Part shown: piece after piece, positions 23,991-30,930 of the stretch
Layout: the number at the start of each line of letters is the position of its first letter
How positions within the stretch are numbered: position 1 is the stretch's first letter
Translations under genes and position numbers: made by a program
Source of the DNA: Candidatus Methylomirabilota bacterium
Lineage (GTDB): Bacteria > Methylomirabilota > Methylomirabilia > Methylomirabilales > CSP1-5
NCBI GenBank assembly: GCA_027293415.1
Contig: JAPUFX010000131.1
Span: 1 to 39,535 of the forward strand
Reading direction: 5' to 3'
Length of the DNA stretch: 39,535 nucleotides
Notes under the pieces: generated by a model
Seen by the model: the letters and a program-made list of their open reading frames with translations, nothing else
The model's database searches: none
What the model was told of the DNA's origin: nothing

Positions 23991-25952
23991 ATGCCCAACT
24001 CGGCGTTTGACATCATCGTCGTCGGAGCAGGGCATGCCGGCTGCGAGGCAGCGTTGGCATCGGCCCGCCTAGGCTGTCGGACGCTGCTTATCACGTTAGA
24101 CCTCAATACGATCGCTGCCATGGCCTGCAGCCCCGCTGTCGGTGGGACCGGCAAGGGCCAACTCGTCCGGGAGATTGATGCCTTGGGGGGCGAAATGGCC
24201 CGCGTGACGGACCGGAGCGCGCTGCAATTTCGGATCCTGAATGCCTCGAAGGGCCCTGCCGTCCGATCGACAAGAGCCATGTGTGACAAACACAACTACC
24301 ATCTGGCCATGCACCAGGTCCTGGAGGGACAAGGAGGTCTCCATCTCCTCCAGGGTAGTGTCGAGCACTTGGTTGTGGAAGATGGGCGAATCGCCGGCCT
24401 TGTCAATCAAGAGGGGACCTTCATTGGCGCCCGGGCCGTTGTGATCACCGCAGGAACCTTCATGAAGGGGCTCATTCACATCGGATCTACCAACTTTTCC
24501 GGTGGACGGATGGGTGAGCGACCTTGCCACACCCTCTCCGACTCCCTCCGAGAACTCGGGTTTGCGTTGGGGCGCTTCAAGACCGGGACCCCGCCCCGGC
24601 TCAAGCGAGATTCCCTGGACTTTGACCAGATGCAGCGACAGGAGGGCGATCCTGACGCCCGCCCCTTCTCCCACGCCGCAACGCAACTGGATCTCGTGCA
24701 GGTCCCCTGTCATATCACGTACACCACGGCCAGAACGCACGAGGTCGTCGGGCGGAACTTGGACCGCTCGGCCCTGTACGGTGGGGTCATCAAAGGGACT
24801 GGAGCCCGCTATTGCCCTTCCCTGGAGGACAAGGTGGTCCGGTTCTGCGGCAAAGACCGGCACCAGGTAATCGTGCAACCCGAGGGGCGGGATTCCGAGG
24901 TTTTCTATCCGGGTGGACTAGGAAATAGTATGCCCCTCGAGGTGCAGGAAGAGATCGTCCGCACGGTCCCGGGTCTCGAAAGGGCGGAATTTCTTCGACC
25001 GGCTTACGCCATCGAGTACGATTTTCTGTATCCTCACCAGCTTCATATCACGCTGGAGACAAGGCACGTGCAAGGGCTATACACCGCCGGCCAGATCAAC
25101 GGGAGTTCAGGGTACGAGGAAGCAGCGGCCCAGGGGTTTTGGGCTGGGGTGAACGCTGCTCTCAAAGTTCAGGGCCAGTCCCCCTTTCTTTTGGACCGCT
25201 CCGAAGCCTACATGGCGGTGCTCGTGGACGATCTGGTGACGCGGGGGACGAGTGAACCGTATCGGATGCTTACCTCTCGGGCCGAGTACCGTTTGCTCCT
25301 CCGAGAGGACAACACCGATCTCCGTCTGATGGAAAAGGGCTACTCTCTCGGATTGATCTCCCGCGAGCAGTACGAGCGGGTGGAGGAAAGGAAACGGAAG
25401 ATCCAGGAAGCCATGGGTCAGATCAAGAGTCGGAAACTCTATCCTGTGCCCAGTGTAAATGCGGCACTTGCTCGCCTCGGAACTTCACCCTTAAACGAGG
25501 CTACTCCAATGATCCAGGTACTGAAGCGGCCAGAGGTGGGGTATGCGGACCTGGTCATGATGGATGGAGAGATGGACGACGGGGACCCGGACCTCGCCCA
25601 TCAGGTGGAGGTCCAGGTCAAATATCAGGGGTACATCCACCGCCAACTCCAGGAGGTGGAAAAGTTCAAACGTCTGGAGGCCCGGCGAATCTCCGAGGAC
25701 GTTGATTACCACGTGATCCCCGGGCTGTCCAATGAAGTGCGGGAGAAGCTTTTGGCCATTCGCCCAACCTCGATCGGGCAGGCTTCCCGCATCTCCGGTG
25801 TGACCCCCGCCGCCCTTTCGATCCTTCTCGTCTACCTTGAACGTTATCGTCGGGGCGATGTGGGAGCAGTCAGCTGTCGGCAGTCAGCAATCAGCAATCA
25901 CAGAGAGACATCAACTATCGCAGGCAACCCGGAGCTGACAGCAAACGGCTGA
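23991..25952 (+). CDS. mnmG: tRNA uridine-5-carboxymethylaminomethyl modification enzyme MnmG
   Basis: A 653-residue FAD enzyme that, with MnmE, modifies the wobble uridine of certain tRNAs. The N-terminal FAD site is VVGAGHAGCEAALA. Family signatures follow: SCxP-like ACSPAVGGTGKGQLVREIDALGG, GRMGERPCHTLSDSL, FKTGTPPRL and GQINGSSGYEEAAAQG. The C-terminal helical domain ends at about YLERYRRGD. The last 30 or so residues are unlike the family and are encoded by intergenic heptamer repeats that have replaced or extended the end of the gene. The start ATG follows GGGAGG. mnmE is not adjacent. Confidence 0.96.
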   Translation: MPNSAFDIIVVGAGHAGCEAALASARLGCRTLLITLDLNTIAAMACSPAVGGTGKGQLVREIDALGGEMARVTDRSALQFRILNASKGPAVRSTRAMCDKHNYHLAMHQVLEGQGGLHLLQGSVEHLVVEDGRIAGLVNQEGTFIGARAVVITAGTFMKGLIHIGSTNFSGGRMGERPCHTLSDSLRELGFALGRFKTGTPPRLKRDSLDFDQMQRQEGDPDARPFSHAATQLDLVQVPCHITYTTARTHEVVGRNLDRSALYGGVIKGTGARYCPSLEDKVVRFCGKDRHQVIVQPEGRDSEVFYPGGLGNSMPLEVQEEIVRTVPGLERAEFLRPAYAIEYDFLYPHQLHITLETRHVQGLYTAGQINGSSGYEEAAAQGFWAGVNAALKVQGQSPFLLDRSEAYMAVLVDDLVTRGTSEPYRMLTSRAEYRLLLREDNTDLRLMEKGYSLGLISREQYERVEERKRKIQEAMGQIKSRKLYPVPSVNAALARLGTSPLNEATPMIQVLKRPEVGYADLVMMDGEMDDGDPDLAHQVEVQVKYQGYIHRQLQEVEKFKRLEARRISEDVDYHVIPGLSNEVREKLLAIRPTSIGQASRISGVTPAALSILLVYLERYRRGDVGAVSCRQSAISNHRETSTIAGNPELTANG

Positions 25953-25962
25953 TTACTGACAG
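25864..25962. repeat. Heptamer tandem repeats within and after the mnmG 3' end
   Basis: In register from 25871: CAGCTGT, CGGCAGT, CAGCAAT, CAGCAAT, CACAGAG. A second run from 25935 reads CTGACAG, CAAACGG, CTGATTA, CTGACAG. The first run and most of the second are translated as the MnmG tail. Confidence 0.7.
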
Positions 25963-25989
25963 ATGCTTTTGCCGGCGAAGGAGGCTACC

Positions 25990-26979
25990 ATGCCGGCCAA
26001 TCTTCCCCCTCAATATCTTGAGGCCGAAAGGCGATATCGCCAGGCCAAGCATCACCCAGAAAAAATCCGGGTTCTGGAGGAGATGCTGGCTCTGATCCCC
26101 AAGCACAAGGGGACCGAGAAGCTGCGGGCGGACCTCAAGCGGCGACTTTCCAAACTGAAAACCGAGCTCGAAAGGCGTCCAGCCACCAAGCGAGGATCCG
26201 GGATCTTCGTAGATAGAGAGGGGATCGGCCAGGTGGTGCTGGTGGGTGCACCCAACGTGGGGAAGTCGGCTCTGGTGCGTTCCCTCACCAACGCCAGACC
26301 GGAGGTCGCGCCCTACCCCTTTACCACCAGAAAGCCACTACCCGGGATGCTCGAGTTTGAAAATGTGAAGATTCAGCTCGTGGACTTACCGGCCCTTTCG
26401 CCCGAGCTGGTTGAGGGATGGGTCGTAGGCATTATTCGCAACGCCGACTTGATCCTGTGGGTGGTGGACCTGGGTTCCGACGACTTGCTCGAACAGGTGG
26501 ACGCGACCGAAAAGATCCTCATGCAGGCCAAGATCATCCCGGAGGGAGCCACGGATCGGAGGGAGGTTACAGAGCCAGGACAGGTTTACATACGGATCCT
26601 CATGATCGGCAATAAGGCAGACCTTCCCGAGGCAGCGGATCGGTTCCTGATCCTCCAAGAACACGTGGGTGGGCGTTTTTCACTCCTGAGCGGTTCGGCC
26701 ATTGCCGGGACTGGATTGCAAGAGATCCGGCACCGGCTCTATGATGCCCTAGAAGTGCTGCGTGTCTATACCAAGGCCCCTGGCAAGGAGGCGGAGATTG
26801 CCCATCCGGTGGTCCTGCCCAGAGGGAGCACTCTTCTACAGGCGGCCGACGCGGTACACAAGGACTTTGCCGCAAAGCTCAAGTACGCCCGAGTCTGGGG
26901 ATCTGGGAAATTCGAGGGGCAGCGGGTCCACCGGGAATACCTCGTGCAAGATGGGGACATCATCGAATTCCACATTTAA
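25990..26979 (+). CDS. DRG-type GTPase with TGS domain
   Basis: A 329-residue GTP-binding protein. The ATG at 25990 is chosen because GAAGGAGG stands directly upstream. An N-terminal helical hairpin (about 1-65) precedes the G domain, with G1 GAPNVGKS at 86-93, the TTRKPLPG segment of G2, G3 DLPAL, and G4 GNKAD. The C-terminal TGS domain (VVLPRGSTLLQAADAVHKDF, then DGDIIEFHI) is typical of the DRG/Obg-related group, whose members associate with ribosomes. Such genes are common in archaea and eukaryotes and patchy in bacteria. The gene stands alone between two heptamer arrays. Confidence 0.88.
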   Translation: MPANLPPQYLEAERRYRQAKHHPEKIRVLEEMLALIPKHKGTEKLRADLKRRLSKLKTELERRPATKRGSGIFVDREGIGQVVLVGAPNVGKSALVRSLTNARPEVAPYPFTTRKPLPGMLEFENVKIQLVDLPALSPELVEGWVVGIIRNADLILWVVDLGSDDLLEQVDATEKILMQAKIIPEGATDRREVTEPGQVYIRILMIGNKADLPEAADRFLILQEHVGGRFSLLSGSAIAGTGLQEIRHRLYDALEVLRVYTKAPGKEAEIAHPVVLPRGSTLLQAADAVHKDFAAKLKYARVWGSGKFEGQRVHREYLVQDGDIIEFHI

Positions 26980-26984
26980 GCAAT

Positions 26985-27039
26985 CAGCTGTCGGCTATTA
27001 CCAGCAGATTTGAAATGTATGCTGTCAGCTATCGGCTGT
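26985..27039. repeat. Heptamer tandem repeats after the GTPase gene
   Basis: CAGCTGT, CGGCTAT (26985-26998) and CAGCTAT, CGGCTGT (27026-27039), with a further related stretch GCTGACAGCTGGCTATTGAC before the NUDIX gene. Confidence 0.6.
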
Positions 27040-27107
27040 CCGCTTGGGGTTGTTCGAGTTGGCTGCTGACAGCTGGCTATTGACTGCCAGTGCAAGAGGG
27101 GAGAGGG

Positions 27108-27665
27108 ATGAAGCGGCAGCATCCACTGACGGCGTGGCGAGTGCTCAAACGATCTGTCGCCTTTTCCTGCCCCTTCTACCAGATTGCCCAGGAGGAGATC
27201 AGGCTCCCCACCGACCACATTATTGATTACTACTACGTCACGATCCCCCCATCGGTCATGGTGGTCCCGATGACCGCGAATGGACGGATCGTCCTCCTCC
27301 AACAATACCGATATCCTATCAGCTCCTTCTCATACGAGCTTCCGGGCGGGAACACCGAGGGGAAGTCGCCACTCGCGACCTGCAAGGCGGAGCTTTTTGA
27401 GGAGACAGGCTACCGGGCCCGGCGATGGAAGCGCCTCGGGACCTTTCACCCGTACTCGGGCATGAGTGACGAAATCTGCCATGTTTATCTTGCCACGGAG
27501 CTGACGCCTGGCACGTATCGCCTGGAAGAGCGTGAGTTTATCCAGGTGATTGAAATGTCGATTCAAGAGGTATATCGATGGATCGAGCGCAATCGCATCC
27601 GTGACGGAATGACCCTGGCCAGCCTTCTGCTGGTCCGGCCCTACTTGAGGAAGAGGGCTCATTGA
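27108..27665 (+). CDS. NUDIX hydrolase, ADP-ribose pyrophosphatase-like
   Basis: A 185-residue protein from the ATG at 27108, which follows GAGGGGAGAGG. The layout (YYYVTIPPSVMVVPMTANGRIVLLQQYRYP, then ELPGGNTEGKSP) matches ADP-ribose/nucleotide-sugar pyrophosphatases. The Nudix box reads G-N-T-E-G-K-S-P through AELFEETGY. The invariant Arg of the usual REUxEExG is Ala here and the usual GE is GK, so it is degenerate, although the metal-binding EE pair remains. Its stop codon overlaps the TTG start of the next gene by four bases, which implies co-translation with the thiamine-diphosphate enzyme. Confidence 0.85.
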   Translation: MKRQHPLTAWRVLKRSVAFSCPFYQIAQEEIRLPTDHIIDYYYVTIPPSVMVVPMTANGRIVLLQQYRYPISSFSYELPGGNTEGKSPLATCKAELFEETGYRARRWKRLGTFHPYSGMSDEICHVYLATELTPGTYRLEEREFIQVIEMSIQEVYRWIERNRIRDGMTLASLLLVRPYLRKRAH

Positions 27666-29272
27666 AGATCGGAGAGTATATTTTTCGTCAGATAAAGGCC
27701 ACGGGTGTGGATCATATCTTCGGGATTCCCGGGGATTTCTCCCTTCCTCTCTGGCGGGCCCAGGAGGCTGCAGGCCTTCAGCCAATCGTGGTGACCCATG
27801 AGCCGTCTGCGGGCTTCGCCGCTGACGCGTATGCCAGGCTGCGGGGCCTCGGGGCCGCACTGGTTACCTTTGGTGCCGGCGGCCTCAACATGGTGAATCC
27901 CATTGCTCAGGCGTTTGCCGAGCGCTCGCCTGTCTTGGTGGTGAGCGGGGCACCCGAGATCAGGGATCGAGACACGGACGCGTTACTCCATCACCGCGTG
28001 AAGACCTTCGAGTCCCAGGTGATCGTCTACCGCGAGGTCACCGCAGCTACCGCAGTGCTAGAGGATCCCGCCACGGCCCTTGCTGAGATTGATCGGGTGT
28101 TGGCTACAATCCTCGAGCGGAAGCGTCCGGGATACCTGGAGGTCCCGAGGGACATGGTGGATGTGGCCGGTGGTGCCTCGGGGAGTATGGCGGGCGGCAA
28201 GCAGCCCGAGCGGGCAGCCTTGGAGGAGGCTATGGGCGAGGTGGTTGATCGGCTCAACCAAAGCCTGCGACCCGTCGTCTATGCCGGGGTAGAGATCGAA
28301 CGCTTTGACCTGCGCGAAAAGCTCATCGCGCTGGTGGAGAAGCTAAATCTTTCCGTCGTTACCTCGGTGGAGGGAAAAACAGTCTTCCCGGAAAATCACT
28401 CACACTTTGTGGGCCTCTACATGGGCCAGGTGGGTTCGGAGGCGGCCCGAAAGACGGTCGAGAGTGCTGATTGTGTCCTCATGCTGGGCACCTTCCTTAC
28501 CGATGTGAACACAGGCCTCTTTACGGCCAAGATCGACCGGGCCAAGCTCATCTCCGCCTCCTCCGAAGAGGTGGTGGTGAGCTATCACCACTACCCTGGG
28601 GTGAGTTTGGTGGATCTCGTTGATTATCTTCTGGCCTCCGGGGAGGTGCGATCCCATTCTCTCTTCTCTGTGGCAGAGCCAGAAAGACCCAAGGGCCGGC
28701 CGGGCGTGCGATTGGAGCCATTCACCATCATCGAAGAGATTAACCGTTTTCTCCAGCCAGGGCGGTATATCGTCGTCTCGGATGTGGGGGACTGTCTGTA
28801 CGCCAGCGTTGACCTCCGGACCGATCACTTCCTTGGGCCCGGATACTACAACAGCATGGGTTTTGGAATTCCTGCCGCCATCGCTGCAGGGTTGGCAGTG
28901 CCAGAGCGGCGAGTCATTGCCCTTGTTGGTGATGGGGGATTTCTCATGACGGGGATGGAGCTCGGCACGGCGCGGCGGCTTGGCCTTAACCCCATAATTA
29001 TCCTTTGGAATAATGGATGCTACGGCACGCTGCGGGCTATCGGTGGTGCCAAGCCATATTTTGATCTTCCTTCCTTGGACTATGTCGCAATCGCCCGGTC
29101 TATGGGAGGGGATGGGGTACGGGTGGAAACACGCCGACAATTCCGTCAGGCCTTGGAACAAGCCGGGGAGAGCCAGACCTTCTTTCTCATCGAAGCAATG
29201 CTGCCCGCTGATCGAATGTCACGCACCTGGCAGCGGATCGCTGCCGAGGTTCGCTCCCGCGTTCAGCCCTAG
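27662..29272 (+). CDS. Thiamine-diphosphate-dependent alpha-keto acid decarboxylase-like enzyme
   Basis: A 536-residue enzyme of the pyruvate/indolepyruvate decarboxylase and acetolactate synthase superfamily. The N-terminal PYR domain has the catalytic Glu in THEPSAGFAADAYAR, and the His-His pair in LLHHRVKTFESQ is typical of decarboxylases. The C-terminal PP domain has the ThDP motif GDGGFLMTGMELGTARRLGLN...NN. The opening reads VDHIFGIPGDFSLPL. The substrate is unknown; 2-keto acids such as indolepyruvate, phenylpyruvate or branched keto acids are likely. It uses a TTG start overlapping the NUDIX stop. A heptamer array starts immediately after its stop codon. Confidence 0.87.
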   Translation: MKIGEYIFRQIKATGVDHIFGIPGDFSLPLWRAQEAAGLQPIVVTHEPSAGFAADAYARLRGLGAALVTFGAGGLNMVNPIAQAFAERSPVLVVSGAPEIRDRDTDALLHHRVKTFESQVIVYREVTAATAVLEDPATALAEIDRVLATILERKRPGYLEVPRDMVDVAGGASGSMAGGKQPERAALEEAMGEVVDRLNQSLRPVVYAGVEIERFDLREKLIALVEKLNLSVVTSVEGKTVFPENHSHFVGLYMGQVGSEAARKTVESADCVLMLGTFLTDVNTGLFTAKIDRAKLISASSEEVVVSYHHYPGVSLVDLVDYLLASGEVRSHSLFSVAEPERPKGRPGVRLEPFTIIEEINRFLQPGRYIVVSDVGDCLYASVDLRTDHFLGPGYYNSMGFGIPAAIAAGLAVPERRVIALVGDGGFLMTGMELGTARRLGLNPIIILWNNGCYGTLRAIGGAKPYFDLPSLDYVAIARSMGGDGVRVETRRQFRQALEQAGESQTFFLIEAMLPADRMSRTWQRIAAEVRSRVQP

Positions 29273-29314
29273 CAGCTAGCAGCAGTCAGCAATCAGCTGT
29301 CGGCAAACAGCCGG
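29273..29314. repeat. Six-unit heptamer array
   Basis: In exact register: CAGCTAG, CAGCAGT, CAGCAAT, CAGCTGT, CGGCAAA, CAGCCGG, beginning at the base after the decarboxylase stop codon. Confidence 0.75.
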
Positions 29315-29396
29315 AGAGAAGTATCACTCTCAGCGGTCCGCTTTAGTATTCGTCGATGGATCCGAGTTCTTGTTGACAGATGACCGCTCTGTAGTT

Positions 29397-29753
29397 CTAG
29401 CACTGTTGATCTGGAAGGAGGATTTGGCGGTACAGTGCCTCCGTAAACCCGCGGATGAGGAGGGAACCTCGGGAGATGACAGGGACGCGAAGCCTGCCAT
29501 CCCGGTGAATGAGATACTGCTGGATCTCGTCATCCGTGATCTCGGTGCTGTCGAGATCCCACTCGTGAATTGCTGATCCCACCTTGACCCAGAGCTTCTG
29601 GTGTTGCTGAACGAGATGTCGGGTTTCTTTCGTGCCCAGGGGATTCGTGGAGATCTCGTGGACCACAAAGGGGATCTGGTGCTGCGAGAGGAACTCCCTC
29701 ACCTCGACGCAGGTGGGTCACCCCTCGAGATTGTAAAGAATCGTTTCAGCCAT
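29397..29753 (-). CDS. Probable glutaredoxin/thioredoxin-like selenoprotein (UxxC)
   Basis: A 118-residue thioredoxin-fold protein, read through one in-frame TGA. The ATG at 29753 has a strong GGAGGAGG site and a promoter upstream. The frame begins M-A-E-T-I-L-Y-N-L-E-G, then TGA (29718-29720), then P-T-C-V-E-V-R-E-F-L, so the stop sits exactly at the first cysteine of a CxxC redox motif, giving U12-P-T-C15. This is the position where selenocysteine replaces cysteine in many bacterial redox selenoproteins. The remainder (IPFVVHEIST, then RVPVIS, LLIRGFTEALYRQIL) matches glutaredoxin-type folds with the cis-Pro. A SECIS-like hairpin lies at the right distance. The alternative is a nonsense mutation or sequencing error. 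A normal gene call would give only the part after the TGA. It probably catalyses thiol-disulfide exchange in the cytoplasm. Confidence 0.78.
29682..29712 (-). promoter_or_regulatory. Candidate bacterial SECIS element
   Basis: On the minus strand, CTGCG pairs with CGCAG and GAGG with CCTC, separated by a small internal loop (TC against T), around a 10-base loop TGAGGGAGTT. The loop begins 17 bases after the TGA, within the range usual for SelB-binding hairpins, and contains G at its second position. A minor alternative pairs the inner GAGG around GAGTT. Confidence 0.55.
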
Positions 29754-29784
29754 GCTACCTCCTCCATTCTTTCCGCGAATCATC

Positions 29785-29982
29785 CTAGCCCGCATTATTC
29801 ACGAGCGGAGTGTTTTCGTCAACAATGCGCCTACAGGTGCGGCCTGGGCCGCACGTGTAGGTTTCGACTGGCCGCTCCCACGGCCTGCTCAAGGCTAGCC
29901 CTGAGCGACGCCCCGCAAACGTGGGGCCGAGTCGAAGCCCGGGGGGCGGATTATTCATTCCTATGTGAATAATCTGGGCTAG
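29785..29982. mobile_element. MITE-like element, 198 bp, with cloverleaf core
   Basis: The ends are inverted repeats of 18 bases (CTAGCCCGCATTATTCAC and GTGAATAATCTGGGCTAG) with 16 matches. The inside is highly structured: a hairpin at 29830-29861 (6+8 bp stem with one mismatch), then a 7-bp closing stem (TTCGACT / AGTCGAA, 29863-29936) enclosing three hairpins, and ATTATTCA / TGAATAAT at 29950-29973. There is no coding capacity, so it would need a transposase in trans. The core resembles widespread CCCTGAGCGA...TCGAAG-type intergenic repeats. Confidence 0.65.
29794..29822 (-). promoter_or_regulatory. Promoter of the selenoprotein gene, inside a MITE end
   Basis: On the minus strand, TTGACG (29817-29822) is 17 bases from AATAAT (29794-29799). 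The start of transcription would be near 29787, about 34 bases before the ATG. The -10 lies inside the terminal inverted repeat of the adjacent element. Confidence 0.6.
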
Positions 29983-29993
29983 CACGAGTTTCA

Positions 29994-30623
29994 TTGAAAG
30001 AGAAGGTGGAGGGAAATTCTGATGGGCGAGGTTATGATGGTCGCCCAAGAAGGTTTGCAGAAGGACCTCCTCTTTTGGTAAAGTACATCAATCACTTTGG
30101 GCCGAACCGCGGGTGGTGCGGGATTCGGCCTTACAACAGTTTCCAAGCCATGCCTGAGCTGACCGTCGACAACGCGCGCTTCCAGCACTTCCGGTCGGTC
30201 CGGTGGATTCTCCCTGGAGGTCCTTTACGAGCCGAGGCGTATCACCCCGTCGTGGAGGGTGACGAATGCCCCGGGTGTCTGGTGTGCGAGCGGACCATTG
30301 GTTGGTTCATGGAGTTTGCCCGCATCGGTCGGGAACTCGTCGGCATCAACCTCAGAGATTGTGTGCACTGGCGGAGCCTCCACGACAACCCACAACCCCT
30401 CATCGTTCCCGCCTCCAATCTGCAAGAAATCAATCACCAGACAGTCGTGCAACTTCGGGAAGCCTACTACGCGATTCCCGAAGCTGCCCGTCCCTTCCTA
30501 GAGGACGTCTGGCCCCATGACCAGGGTCTCTCCCAGAGCGACCGCTTTGAGGATCGCCTGGCCATTGTGGAGCGGATGGTCAAACTCTGGGAGGATGGCC
30601 AATACGTCGGCTGGCCCAGTTAG
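29994..30623 (+). CDS. Hypothetical protein
   Basis: An open frame of 210 codons; the true start is uncertain. A TTG at 29994 has no ribosome site, a TTG at 30075 has AGAAGGA upstream, and an ATG at 30150 begins MPELTVDNARFQHF. The part from 30150 on has convincing composition: ECPGCLVCERTIGWFMEFARIG has a CxxCxxC arrangement that might bind metal, followed by INHQTVVQLREAYYAIPEAARPFLEDVWPHD and a helical end. I do not recognise the family. Its 5' end touches the MITE-like element, which may have altered its start region. Confidence 0.6.
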   Translation: MKEKVEGNSDGRGYDGRPRRFAEGPPLLVKYINHFGPNRGWCGIRPYNSFQAMPELTVDNARFQHFRSVRWILPGGPLRAEAYHPVVEGDECPGCLVCERTIGWFMEFARIGRELVGINLRDCVHWRSLHDNPQPLIVPASNLQEINHQTVVQLREAYYAIPEAARPFLEDVWPHDQGLSQSDRFEDRLAIVERMVKLWEDGQYVGWPS

Positions 30624-30770
30624 TGCCGCACCTCCTTTCGTTTGTCAATCACACTCCGCGCTAGTGCGGCACTTCCGCTAGGGGGGCAGGCTCCCCTACG
30701 ACCCCTCAGTGCCCCTGGTGCAAGCTTGCGGCATTGGCGCGGAATTGGTTGGAGGGGCACTGGTGCCGCA
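30622..30770. repeat. Cluster of inverted repeats, possible small mobile element remnant
   Basis: AGTGCCGCAC (30622) pairs perfectly with GTGCGGCACT (30664). TAGGGG/CCCCTA (30679/30693) and CAGTGCCCCT/AGGGGCACTG (30707/30753) form two further perfect stems, and GTGCCGCA recurs at 30763. The first arm overlaps the upstream stop codon. It fills most of the 307-base gap 30624-30930, together with the heptamers downstream. Confidence 0.55.
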
Positions 30771-30870
30771 TCAATCGATGACCGTTCGCCGACGACCGAC
30801 GTCCGATAAAAATAGCTATCACCGGTCAGCGCCCAGCATTTCGGATGTTGCAAGTATGCACCTGCCTTTC

Positions 30871-30905
30871 AATCCGAAATCCGAAATTGCCAATCCGAAA
30901 TCGCG
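30871..30905. repeat. Heptamer array of AATCCGA type
   Basis: Five units in register: AATCCGA, AATCCGA, AATTGCC, AATCCGA, AATCGCG. A CAGCNNN-type heptamer run lies just upstream around 30813-30845 (TAGCTAT, CACCGGT, CAGCGCC, CAGCATT). Confidence 0.65.
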
Positions 30906-30930
30906 TGATTGCTGACCGCTAGGTAGTTGC

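Noticed and set aside
29397-29702. Shorter protein starting at a GTG after the TGA
   Set aside because: It has no ribosome site and would lack the first strand and half of the CxxC motif of the fold. The upstream ATG with its strong site is better supported.
29863-29936. Possible tRNA: 74 bases, 7-bp closing stem and three hairpins
   Set aside because: There is no T-loop GTTCRA consensus, no sensible anticodon loop and no discriminator/CCA context. It lies inside inverted termini and looks like a repeat element.
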